Position numbers and translations under genes: made by a program | The notes under the pieces: generated by a model | The model's input: only the letters and a program-made list of their open reading frames with translations | Told to the model about the DNA's origin: nothing | Databases searched by the model: none | In this document: positions 53,200 to 64,000 of the stretch, piece after piece | Layout: the number at the start of each line of letters is the position of its first letter | Numbering within the stretch: the stretch's first letter is position 1 | Source: Posidonia oceanica | Taxonomy: Eukaryota > Streptophyta > Magnoliopsida > Alismatales > Posidoniaceae | Assembly (NCBI GenBank): GCA_037176725.1 | Contig: JAZBRS010000035.1 | Span: forward strand, 43,162,001-43,226,000 | Length of the DNA: 64,000 bases | Direction: 5' to 3'

Positions 53200-54374
53200 A
53201 TGGCCCAGTTTGCCAGTGAGCTCCGCTTTTCTGTTGACTTAGAGGGGTTTACCACTTGGGTCCCTCCAGATTTCACTTCCACTCTCTCTGTGCCCTCTAT
53301 GACACCAGGATTTCACCCTTTGGTGTCTAGGGCACCCCAGTTTGTTGCGGGGCATTGGCAGACATGCGCCCCTCTAGATCTGGTCACTGAGTCTATCTCG
53401 ATGACCGCCCTTTGCGTTCTGGAGGCATCTCTGACCCCTCCGTCCCAAGGTTATGTCGCTCCCGACATCCCTTCTGCTGCGGCGACCTTTACCCTAGGTT
53501 CCCGACTTCTTGAGTCTGCCCCTTGGCCAGTCCTGCAATTCAGCGTTCCCACTGATGGGTCCCCTGAAGTGCGGTATCGACACCTGATGGAGCTTGCCCA
53601 GATATTACAGGGTATGGCTCTATCGGTTCGCCCCTCTTGTATTCTTGCTGCCCCTGAGGTTCCTCTGTAGCCTGCTTCTGCACACACTGCACTGCCGCCC
53701 AGACCATTGCCCCAGCTACACACTACTCCGGTGTTGGGGGCGCGGCATCTGTCTCCTGCTTCTGCACAGCACTATGCAGTGCATGTAACTCCGCCACCTG
53801 GTGATCAATCCTTCAGGCTGATTGGAGCACAGTACCCCACTGGCTCATTGCCTGGCACTGCACCTGTGCAGCAACTGTTGCTCCAGCACTCTGCACCACG
53901 CACTGCATAGCATATTATCTATCCATCCCCCTTGCATTAGGTTCAGAACCCAGCATACTTTCCTACCTACACAGCACCACCGCACGAATACGTTGGCCAT
54001 CACGTTGCACCACCAGGCGACGCGATGGTGGATTCGGAGGAGCACCTCGGTGCGACCTAGACGGCGTATGTGGTCCCTGCCCCTACTGCCTCACCTCTTG
54101 TGACGGCCAATCCAGACCCCATCAATGATAGGATGGACATTCTGGAGAAAGCACTACGTCTAGTACAGGGCAAGGACCACCAGTTTTACCAGTTTCGCAA
54201 CCTCTGTCTTTTTCCAGAGGCCGCACTCCCTTCAAAGTTCCACATCCTGGAATTTTAAAGGTCCAATGGTAGAGGCTGTCCAATTTCACATCTGAAAATG
54301 TACTACGGGGACCTTGCTCAGCTTCAGGCTGATGAAAGGCTCCTTATTCGCCTATTTCAGAAGAGTTTAACCGG
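53200..54374 (+). pseudogene. gag: E4 Gag, N-terminal part, ending at the solo LTR
   Basis: Starts MAQFASE at the conserved ATG. Pro-rich N-terminus and beginning of the capsid-like domain (DLAQLQADERLL, FQKSLTG). In-frame stops, several where E1 or E2 have Gln (for example after PEVPL). The reading is cut at 54374 within the codons for FQKSLTGPALKW and resumes after the solo LTR. Confidence 0.88.
54370..54374 (+). repeat. Target-site duplication ACCGG, left copy
   Basis: ACCGG at 54370-54374 matches 60603-60607 on the other side of the solo LTR. E1 has an uninterrupted GACCGGGCCGGCACTC here. Confidence 0.9.
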
Positions 54375-57300
54375 TGTAGTAATCCCAGTGTTCAGATCGT
54401 CCATGCACATTGCCAAAAGCTCGCATGCACTAATCGGAATCAGGCTCACTATAAGCGGCTATGTCCGAGGAGGAAGGCTCAACTCGAAAACACTTGAAAC
54501 AGAGGAGAAAAGATAAGAAAAGAAGGAGATAAGACAATTCAGAGTCGCCACCGTGTCTATTATCGGGAGACAAGGAAAATTGAGCGTAATGCGTGGATTA
54601 ACACACAAAACCAAACAAAGGGTGCAATGCAAAGCAATGCAAAGGAAAACAAATGCAAATGATATGACTCATGCCTAAGATAAGGGCAATATGGTCATTA
54701 CGGGCCAAAAGACTGCGTAAGGACTCTTGTTACATGCGGGGAAGGTGTTAGGCACCCTCAACACGCCCGAGAATCGGTCTTTCTAGGCTTACGCTCACAT
54801 ACGCAGGGAAATGCAGGTTTGAATGCCTAATTGCCAATGAATGCCTAAATGAATGCTCAATGGGGTGTTCTAAGTGATGGGATGTAATGCAAGGAAGTAA
54901 ACGTGCAGTCTAAGTGCTCAGCAATGCTGTCTATGTTCTGAACCAGTTGAAACCTGGCTCGTGAGAACTCCAGGCAGTAAGCATCACTGCCCTATATGCA
55001 AATGCAAGCGAAAAAGAAAAACGGTGGTAAAACCAAACAATGCGGGCGACATGCAAGAGAAAACAACATAAAACATGCAAAACAATGCGAGAAACGGAAG
55101 CGGCATGTGAAACGGTGCAAAAAACAAGATCAGCACGCAAAACGATGCAAAAGACAAAGCAAGCATGCAAAATGGTGCAAGAAATAAGAGCGGCACGCGA
55201 AATGGTGCAAGAAACAGAAGCGTCACGCAAAACGGTGCCAAAAGCAAAGCGAGCACGCAAAACGGTGTCAAAAGCAAAGCAGGCACGCGAAATGGTGCCA
55301 AAGATAGAGTGGGCATGCAAAACGGTGCCAAAAGCAAAGCGGACACGTAAAACAGTGCCAAGGACAGAGCGGGCACGCAAAACGGTGCCAAAAGCAAAAC
55401 GGGCATGCAAAACGGTGCCAAAAGCAAAGCAGGCATGCAGAACGGTGCCAAAAGTAAAGCGGGCATGCAAAACGGTGCCAAAGACAGAGCGGGCATGCAA
55501 AACGGTGCCAAAAACAAAGCAGGCATGCAGAACGGTGCCAAAAACAAAGTAGGCACGCAGAATGGTGCCAAAAGCAAAGCGGGCACGCGGAACGGTGCCA
55601 AAGACAAAGCGGGCACGCAAAATGGTGCCAAAAGCAAAGCAGGCACGCAAAACCATGCCAAAAACAAAGCGGGCACGTAGAACGGTGCCAAAAGCAAAGC
55701 GGGCACGCGAAAAGGTGCAAAAGCAAAGCGGGCACGCGAAACGTTGCAAAAGCAAAGAGGGCACGCAAAGCGGTGCCAAAGACAGAGCGGGCACACAAAA
55801 CGGTGTCGAAACAGGCAAAATAAAACATCGAGAAGGCCATGCAGATGCAGATGCAAGGAGAAAGAGTGGATCAAGTAAAGGGGAGGCAAACGATGCAAGT
55901 GTAAGAACAAGCGCCGCTTAAAAGACCACGCAATGTAGGTGTGAAGACCTACAAAGGGGAAAGGAAGTAAGTAGAAGGATTACCACTGTTCTGTGACCAT
56001 TTCCCACCAAAGTGTCCCACGATGTGCCTCGCACGTTGCCAAAAGCTCGCAATGTGATCGGATCGTGGAAAAGGGAGAAGAAAGTCGCAATTTGTAGTGA
56101 ATCCAGGGGAAACACAACACAAGGCACTGAGGGTACACAAAAAGGGGAAACAGAGTTGATAGATAGGAAGAGGGAGTCCTAATCTATATGCTCGAGGTGA
56201 CAGAAAGCAAAAACCATGCATGCAATGCAAATGGTGTGCAAATGAATGCTGTGCAGGGGTTCAGGAGGACTTACCTTGGGAATCCGAAGCCTGATCTAAG
56301 AAATGCTTGGTCCATGTGGAAGAGCGCTCTGCTAGGGTCATCCAGGTATCTTGTTTGAGAAGATCTGGCGGCCAGATCAAAAGATAAGCTGGCTTCAAGG
56401 CAGAGGGGCTAGAACAGGGGAGAAGAATCGATCTAGGTGTAAAGGAGGTCCTAGGGGTGTGCAAAACAGGTCCTCCCATGTAAGTGGGAGCTAAGTATGC
56501 TTAAGTGTGTGCAAAAATGCCAAATGCAAAGATGCATGGGTGCAAATGCATGCAGGAATGCAAGAAAGGACCTAAGAATGACTTTTCAGAAAACTTAGGA
56601 ACTTATGTGCAGGTTTTGAAAAAGCGGGACCTAAATGCAAAGATTTTGAAAAATTAGGGGCTTATATGCAAGATTTTTGAAAATTGGAGGGTCTGAGTGC
56701 AATTTTGCAAAATGCAGGGTTTAAAATGCAATTTTATAAGGTAAAACATGCATTTGAATAAGTTTTGAAACCATGTGGAGGATTAATATGCAATTTTGAA
56801 ACATGTAGGGGTTGAAATGCAATTTTACAAGGAAAACTGGGATTTTAAATGGTCTGTGAATTAAACAGTGGATCTAAGTGCAATATTTAAATATGTAGGG
56901 TCTAAAATGCAATTTTGTAAGCAAAAATATACATTTAAATGATTTTTATAAACATGCAGAGGACCTATGTGTAATTTTAAAACATGTAGGGTCTAAAATG
57001 CAACTTTATAAGCAAAAATGTTAAAAAATAGATGCTATGCATGCAGGTGAAGGACTTATGTGCAAAAATTAAAATGCATGGGGGAAACAATGCAAGCAGT
57101 AAGAAAAGATGAAAAATAAATGCATTGATTAACAGATCAGAGGACTAAAACGTAAATAGAGGAAAAGATAGGGTTTAAAAATGCAATTTACTAAGGTAAA
57201 ATTAGAATATTAAATGAGATTATTAACTAAAGGACTGATATGCAAAAATAAGAAACTACAGGACCTGAACTAAAATAAATTTAAAAGGAAAACACAGCAG

Positions 57301-60300
57301 AAGGACTAACATGCAATTAGACAGTTTTTTAGATTTTTCATGCAATTTCATATGATTTAAATTCAAACTTAAATGAATCTTAAGCGATGGCAGGACCAGA
57401 ATGTAATAAAATAAAACAGCAAGGCAGATATGCAATTTTTGGTAAAATATGCATGGCAAGGGGAAAATAAATGAACAGTAATTTGCAGCGGCGTGGCCAC
57501 TGTAGCAACTGCTACCAGTGGCCAAGAAAGCCGGAGGGAGGCTGAGGCGGCGCAGACCAGCGGGCAGGCTTCACCGGAGGCAGGCGGAGCTCGGAGAGAC
57601 GTCGGCGAGCGACGGCGTTGCCTGGAGCAGGTCGGAGAGGCCGGAGGAGGCTGCAGACCTGCTCGAAGGTTGACTGGGCGATCGGGGTGGCGTCGTGACG
57701 ATCTGAGGCTACCGGAGTGATCCTGGAGTCGGTGAGGACCTCGGGCGATGTATGGATCGGCATTCTGCTGCCGGAGCAACGTTTCCAGTCGCGGACCTTG
57801 CTAGAGAAGAAGAAGTGGCGGCGGCGGCGACTCGGCGGAAGAGGGGAGGAAACTTAAAACTAAAGGGCGGAAAAGCACGAGAGGAGAAAAATTAGACTAA
57901 GGGAGAAGAGTGACACCTTTTTTGTAGGCTGGATCGTTCTCTCGACATCAGCTGCTTCTGTGTGTGCCGGTGGAGGTCGTCCGGAGGATGCAAAGCTCGT
58001 CGTTGGCTTGGAATTGCTGGAAACGGTTCAGTGGAGTTCTCCGGAGCTTCCTGGATCTCTGGAACGAAGCTTCGACGGACGGAGTGGAGTTTTGCTTCTA
58101 TGGGTGGACTACAGATCGCCTGAGGTGGGTAGGGCTGTCTACTGCTCTCCGGATCAAGTGGAGGACGCCGGTGACTTGTTGGAGGTTAGGCGAGTGTTTC
58201 TGGATGCTCAGGAGGGTCGGGAAAAGGCTGGAGAGGAAGTTTGGTCGTCGAGTGAATTTTGGACAGAATTGGGTAGAGGTGTTTGTTGTGGAGGTCTCTG
58301 GCTGTGAGGGAGGAGATGGCTAATGGCTTGGGGGTCTAGAAGGTAGTGTGTTGGTGGGTTTGGTGATAGAGTTTGGAGGGATTTTGTGGACGGAAGAGGA
58401 GGGAATTTTCCAGGAAGGGGATGATGGGTTCTGGCTTGGTTCGGGGTGAACTGGGGGGTGGATTCAAGGTGGTTTTGTTTGCTGAATGGAGGGCTGGAAA
58501 GGTGGTTGTCTGGGTGAGATTGGGGACAAAAATTGGAGGTGGTTTACTAGGTGTCGGGTGCTCTGGTGTGGATGGAAAAGAAGAGGAAGAAGGATGCTGA
58601 TTTTCAATGGAAAGAGGAGGGGATTTTGGGTGCTGGATGCTCTTAAATCTCTTGCTCTCTCTTGGACGATCAAAAAGGTAGTGAAAGAGGAAGAGGTGCG
58701 AGGCTTTATCAATTGCTGAAGACTGGAGGTGCGCTGGGGATTTGAAATCCTCCACCGGCGGGAGCAGCAGCTGGTAGGGAGAAGGACGACCAGAGGTGAC
58801 GGTATTAATTGCCCCCGGGGATCCTACTGAAATGCTGAGAGAGGAGGGGTGAGCTGGACTGATGGTGATCGGGAGGGAAGAGAGAAATCAAATTCAAAGA
58901 GGAGGGGGAGAGAGCTGGCGGGAGAGAAGGACTATGGAGGAAGAAGAAGAAGAAGGAGGAGGGAAGGAGGCTGAACGAGTGGGCCGGGCCTTGTGCAGGG
59001 AAAAGAAATAAAAGATAGAAAGAAAAGAAAGAAGGGGAAGAGGTGGGCCGGACCAAAAGCAAAGGAGGAAAAAAAAGAAATGGAAAAGAAAGGGAGGAAG
59101 AAAAAGGAAGAAGAGAAAGAAGGAAATAAAAATAAATAAAAATAGAAAAGGATGGGAAAAGTTTTTAGAATAGTTGCGTTTTAAGTTAGGACTTTGATTA
59201 AGTTTTTTAATGGTTGTTTTTGATTAGTTAATTAGGATTAAAGAGTTTTAGTTTTGATTAGGGTTTTTAGGGTTTTCTTTTAGAAATGTTTTTGATTTTG
59301 TTAAAATGTTTATTGAGTTTTTTAAATTGTTTTTGAGTTATGTTTTTCTTGTTAGGTATTTGGGATTTTGATTAGGGTTTTTCAAAGATTGTTTTTAGAT
59401 TAATTAGGATAAGTTTTAGCTTTTGATTTTAATCTTTTAGGGTTTCGTTTAAATTTGATTTTGTTTGTTGAATTCTTTTAATATTTTTAGTTAAGTTTTT
59501 CTTGTTAAATTAAGTGTTCTTAGATCTTTGATTGTTTGTTTTTCTTTTTAATTAAGTTTTCAAATTGTTTCTTTTAGAAATGTTAAGTTAAGTTTTTTCC
59601 TTAATTACTTGCCTTAGCATTTTTTAATTGTTCTCTTTCTTTTTAGGATTTGTTTTTTGATTGTTTTTAGTAGGGTTTTTACTTTTGCTTGTTTTGATTA
59701 TATTTTGGTTTTTTCCTTGATTTTATAGCATTTTCTTTTTATTAGTTTTGCATTTTTTAAGTTGCACTCTTAGTTTTCAATTTTAGTTAGGTTTAGTTAG
59801 GTTTTGGTTTTTAATTGTTTGTTTAATGTTTTTAATTATTTTTCTTGGGGTTTCGATTTGTTTTTCTTTTGTTTTAGAGTTTTGAAGGTTTTTAAGGGTT
59901 TTTTAGGGATTTAGTAGAAGAGAGAAAAAGAAAAGAAAAAGGAAGAAGAAAAAGGAGAAATGAAGAAGTAAAGAAGAAAAGGAGGAGTTGAAAGAAAATA
60001 ATTTTTAGAAAATCAAAGAAAAAGCTAAAAATAAGATAAAAATACAAAGAAGATTCAGAAGAGATAGATGCACAAGGTAGGCCCACAGCCAGGCAAGGAA
60101 AAGAGAGAGAAGGGAGTGAAAAGAAGGAGAATAATCAGGAGAGAGAGAGGAGAGAGAAAAGGATAATCTAGGAGAGAGAAAAGGATAATTTGATGAAATG
60201 AAGGGGTTAGAGGCTTAGAAAAGAGGTGAAATTTGGGGAGTGTGTGGCCTAGGGTTTCTAGTGTTGGACCTAGGGTTTGGGTTTGGATTTGGCAAAGTTT

Positions 60301-60602
60301 TGGAAGGGTTTTGAGGTGTAGAAAAAGGGTAGTTTTACCTAGGTTTTCTAGGATTTTTGGGAGTGGTTTTGGTTTTGAAAATTTTGAGGGTTTTTGGTGG
60401 GTTTGCTAAGTTGGGGATGGTGAGTTTTCCTATGGTTTTTGGGTAGTTTTTGGGCTTAGGAAAGAGGTGTGATTTTAGGTTAAGTTTGGGCTTGTTTTGG
60501 AGAGAAAGATGAAAAGGAATGTGTAGGTTTGGACCTAGATTTGGATCCAGAAGTCACCAGGAGATTCCAATTGACTCAGCCTGTCAAAATGGGGTGTCAA
60601 CA
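54375..60602 (-). mobile_element. Solo LTR, 6228 bp, inserted in E4 gag
   Basis: On the minus strand it starts TGTTGACACCCC (60602) and ends GGGATTACTACA (54375), the same ends as the E4 LTR family. It shows the usual LTR order: A-rich, GC-rich, T-rich, GCGTGCC phrases, conserved block. No PBS, PPT or coding domain is inside. A perfect 5-bp duplication flanks it. It represents a complete element reduced by LTR-LTR recombination. The extra length over E1 is largely the 30-bp minisatellite. Confidence 0.93.
55080..55800 (-). repeat. 30-bp minisatellite in the solo LTR, about 24 copies
   Basis: Plus-strand unit approximates AACGGTGCCAAAAGC plus AAAGCGGGCACGCAA. E1 LTRs carry only a few degenerate copies of the reverse complement near 2640-2800. 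The 30-bp period keeps several frames open on both strands (54931-55910 minus, 55040-55552 plus and others); these encode only simple repeats. Confidence 0.95.
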
Positions 60603-61646
60603 ACCGGCCCCGCGCTCAAGTGGTTCACTTCCCTTGACATGGCTACAGTTCAGACTTGGACTGATCTTTCTCAGGCCTTCCTTGAGCAGTATGCATTCAA
60701 CCTTGACCTGATCCCCAAGAGGGAGGATCTCGTCGCCATCCGGCAGAGGCCCCAAAAGCCATTCGGGGAGTATGTCGGTCGCTGGCACTCCTTAGCCACC
60801 CAGGTCAAAGATAGACCCTCCGAGGAGGATTCTATCGAGATGATTATCAAGGGGGCACTGCCAGCGACTGGGACTCTGCTATGCATTCAGCACAACACTA
60901 GCTTTCCATCGCTGATTAGGGCTGGCGCCCGCGTGGAAAGCTCGCTGTGAAGTGGGCATTTCTCCGCACTTTGTGCATTGGCTAGGCAGGCCAACACCTC
61001 CAGCAATCGCCGTAGCAGCAACAACAACAACAACTCCGCTCCTGATTGCTTCCAACAGCACACCGAAGCATACGCCGATCCTTTTGAAAAGCCTGCCTAT
61101 GCAGTGAGTCAGCCAGACCCTTTCCCGCTAGAGCACGCACCTAATTTTGCACCCACTTCACACACTGCCTCTGTCGAGCCCGTGGATCACGTCGCACCCG
61201 CTCGGCAAGGACTCCATCCAGGGTGAAGACGACCTCCTCAGGCTGAGTGTGATTACACGCCTCTGCCCGAACCATTGAGCATTATCTTCCCTCAAGTTGA
61301 GTCACTCCTGAGACTCCCGGCTGTCCGTCTATCACCAAATCCCCCTCCGTGATAGCATGATATAGATTAGTTCTGCAGTTTCCATCGGGCCACTAGGCAC
61401 TCGACGGACAACTGCCTCACTCTCCGGGATGCTGTTCAGCGCTTGATTGATCGCAGGATCATCAGCGTTGACGAGCAGGAGCCAGCACTTACACATACAC
61501 CTGCACTTGCACTCGCACACCCTAGTGTAGCCGACCCTTCCTCTTATGAGCCTACAGGCTTCACAGCTGCTGGAACCTCGGGGGTCTACACTAGACTTTT
61601 CTGAGTCCAGCTCTGCCCCGGTGGTCCCTTCTGATCCCATCGGCAC
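60603..61646 (+). pseudogene. gag: E4 Gag, C-terminal part, after the solo LTR
   Basis: Resumes at GPALKWFTSLD, in register with the first part if one ACCGG copy is removed. Capsid-like domain to RVESSL, then a stop (CGG-equivalent site reads TGA), an Asn-rich stretch, and a zinc knuckle CSFHRATRHSTDNC in which the conserved Gly reads Arg. Several stops. Text fades after GTSGVY, where E1 continues toward the protease. Confidence 0.88.
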
Positions 61647-64000
61647 AATCCCCTTTTCCTGCCTTTCCTGTCTCGTCCGAGGGACGCTGGGAGATGCAAT
61701 GGCAGCATTGACAGCAAGACCAGTCGTAGTGTCATCTAGGTTAGCTCCTCCTCAAACTTTTGCAGCTCTAGTAGTCCCAGTGCTCCCCACATTGCCAACC
61801 GTGGACCTCGCCGACAGCACCAGCAGCGTAGGAACGAACCCAGTGCCTCCCTCCCTAGGTTGCTGACAGGTAAGTCTCCCTTGCCTCTCTTTTGTTTCCT
61901 GTCTTTTCTTTTCTTTTTGTTTTGTTTTTGTGTCTTCTCGCCTTGCCTGAAAATCATAAAAAACATAAAATCAACAAAACTTAAAAACATGCATCCCTTT
62001 CTGCTTCTTGCATTCATTCCCTCATTCGGGCTGATATCCCTAACTATTCGGCGATAGGTCCGTCAACCTATCACTCTACACATTCTTCTACACATTTATG
62101 CCATCCTGCACGTATCTATCATCATGCATTCTTCATCTTCTGCACAGACACATCATTTCTTCCATCCTGTAAAGACAAAAGCACCAAAAAAATCAAGAAA
62201 ATCAAAAAACGCAAAAATATTTTCTCGCCTTGCTGTTGGTTTTCCTTTCTTATGTTTTCTTAAACCAAAAACCATAAAAATACAAAATCAATGCAAAAAC
62301 CCAAAAACATGTTTGTCCTTTCCCTTCTAAAAATACAAAACCCACAAACATTTGTATAATCTGAAAACCGGCTTTGGACAAACAAGCAGCGCCTAGAGGG
62401 TGTTAAGCAGTGACAATCTCAGGCAGGTCTCACCCGAGCAGTGCCATCTCTTGCATGTGGCTACAGAGTGAGACTGAGTGCAGATTAGAGCATCTCGTTG
62501 AGTTTCAGAACTCCAGAAGTGAGATCCACCATATCAAGAGAGTCCACCAGACATGGAGGGGACCAAAATAGAGCAGAGCATAGCCCGAGGCTGCGAGCAC
62601 ACATCACAGAGGCCGAAGGTGTACGCCGATCAGTCGAACTCTTAACGCCTCGTCCGGGACCGCTACCCCAAGAGGGCGAAGACATGTATGTCCAAAAGAA
62701 TAGAGATCATGTGAGAAAAGAATATGATAATATGATATGCATGCTGAGCATAAAATAAAAATGAAGACAGAAGTTGAAGAAAGAAGGCGCTCATGAGAGG
62801 AGTGACTCAGACGAGTGTCGAAGCCCCCTCAGCTTTCAACTCCAAGCGCCACGCTGGCAACTGCACGGGACACATCATCAGGAAGACCTGGCCCATCTTC
62901 CGAGTGCAGCAGCATGCTCCAATCCCCTCTGCAGACAACAACCACCCCCTGGTAGGCTAGTGCAACCCCAGTCACTCAAGAGGGGAAAAGAAATATCATT
63001 CTGTGAGCGTCAAAAGCAGTAGTTGGTCCCCGAGGATTTGAGACGGAGGCTGTGAAGCTACATCCAACGCTTCTGCTACCTGCCTGTAGCCAAAGGCTAT
63101 TCTCTGCAAAGTCAAAGCCTCATCCCGAGCCAAGAGTGAGAAAGAGAGGCACCGACCACAACTCGACATGGCATTGCTCGAGGATCGAGTCTCTTGAGTC
63201 AGAAAGTGCAGAAGCACCCTCTTAGCGGCTACTTTTGAGTCCAAAGCCACCAAAACGTGCATGCTATAATAACTTATCTTCCCTTCACCCTGTTTTCGAA
63301 AACCGAAGCCAAGGATGAGCACTTTTTGCCTAACCTCGCTCAAAGGCTCCGTGCTTTTCAAATTTCGCTGCCCACCGCGTTGGGCAGGTCCGTGATGACC
63401 GGCATGTCCCTTGTTTGTCTCTCTGTGATGTTGCATCGCATGCCCATGCCAAGACCATTGCACACCCACCACGGGGGGGTTTCCTGTTTTCTCCATATCA
63501 TTTTGCATTCCTCATTTCTTGCATTCAGGCTGGCACCCCTAACTGCTCGGCGATAGGTCCGTCAACCTATCATCCATTCACCCATTCATCCATCCTTTGC
63601 ATTTTGGTGCCAGGGGTGCTTCAGCTGATACCAGGGGCATCTTTTTTGCTGCCCTGTGGTATCATCCCCTTCATCTCATCTGGTTGGCAGCCTTAAACTG
63701 CTCGGTGATGGGTCCATCAACCTATCACCTCGCATTCAATATTCCATCGCATCCCCCACTGGCATTGCACCTCGCACAGTGAGCCCCTGCATCCATTCCA
63801 CTACATTCGGGTTGGTATCCCTAACTACTCGGCTGACAAACCCATTAGTGTTGTCTCCACCTTGCATTTTGATGGCATGGGCGCTTCGGCTGTCCCCTGG
63901 TGTCGTTCACTGATACCAGGGGCATCTTTTTGCTGCCCCATGGTATCCCATTTCCATCTACATCGGGCTGACATCCCCAACTGTCACGGGAGCATCTCTG
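61647..64000 (+). other. E4 region after gag, with stem-loops; no pol
   Basis: No recognised gene. GACAG/GTAAGT near 61866-61875 looks like a splice donor. Stem-loops: GATAGG 62053-62058 with CCTATC 62067-62072; GATAGG 63552-63557 with CCTATC 63566-63571; GACAA 63835-63839 with TTGTC 63851-63855; GACA 63970-63973 with TGTC 63982-63985; GATACCA with TGGTATC at about 63628-63662. The stretch 62380-63500 is unassigned. Confidence 0.6.
62996..63508 (-). other. Unassigned antisense open frame, 170 codons
   Basis: Longest open frame in the E4 3' part, opposite to the element. The composition is protein-like in places (SKVAAKRVLLHFLTQ, ARDEALTLQRIAFGYRQVAEAL), but I recognise no domain. Antisense extra ORFs are known in some Tat elements, so it could be one, a captured host fragment, or chance. 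Confidence 0.25.

Larger units (their letters stand above)
47446..64000 (+). mobile_element. Element 4 (E4): gag-only Tat-like element, split by a solo LTR; right end outside window
   Basis: Truncated LTR (47446-51750), PBS repeats, leader with conserved block, gag (53200-54374 and 60603-61646), then a noncoding region with stem-loops of the E1 type. No protease, RT, RNase H or integrase text is present between gag and the 3' repeats. This fits a deletion derivative or a non-autonomous gag-only element mobilised by relatives. Confidence 0.85.

Noticed and set aside
54931..55910. 300-codon repetitive frame in the solo LTR
   Set aside because: Created by the 30-bp minisatellite; open in several frames on both strands.

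Overview
The window is a nested cluster of Ty3/gypsy LTR retrotransposons from a plant genome. I see no host gene, rRNA or tRNA. The evidence for a plant is the Tat-lineage layout: very long LTRs, a PBS beginning TGGCGACTC, a Pro-rich Gag fused to protease, two RNase H domains in Pol, an extra ORF downstream of integrase, and a repeat-rich 3' untranslated region. The species cannot be fixed from this sequence.

Layout. Element 1 (E1, + strand, 1-24999) is nearly complete. It has the last 3475 bp of the 5' LTR (its start lies left of the window), PBS, leader, gag-protease, RT/RNase H/aRNH, integrase, an extra sense ORF, about 3 kb of 3' repeats, PPT and a full 5.69-kb 3' LTR. I count about 50 mismatches over the 3.47 kb shared by the two LTRs (about 1.5%), so it is the youngest full element here. 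It sits inside element 2 (E2, - strand, 25000-39232), a stop-riddled relative with a 2.9-kb LTR whose 3' half must lie left of the window. E2 abuts element 3 (E3, - strand, about 39233-47445), a different Tat family with no LTR in view and two protease-like domains; it looks as if E2 inserted into E3. E3 is joined directly to a 5'-truncated LTR of element 4 (E4, + strand, about 47446-64000). E4 keeps LTR, PBS, leader and gag, but no protease, RT or integrase, and then has a 3' repeat region like that of E1. A 6.2-kb solo LTR in the opposite orientation (54375-60602) splits the E4 gag and is flanked by the 5-bp duplication ACCGG.

How the parts work together. Gag forms the particle; protease matures the polyprotein; RT with two RNase H domains copies the RNA from a tRNA primer at the PBS and from the PPT; integrase inserts the product. 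In E1 one in-frame TAG separates gag-protease from RT, a second splits integrase from RNase H, and a third truncates the extra ORF, so E1 is probably not autonomous as it stands.

The most unusual feature is in the E1 3' region: about 30 short inverted repeats (17779-18770) with a conserved loop and compensatory stem changes (GATAG/CTATC, GACAG/CTGTC, GGTAG/CTACC), with related stem-loops on both sides and in E4. Next to it, the PPT sits in the bulge of a larger inverted repeat that includes the LTR start. Both elements that run 5' to 3' on the + strand also carry tandem copies of the PBS.
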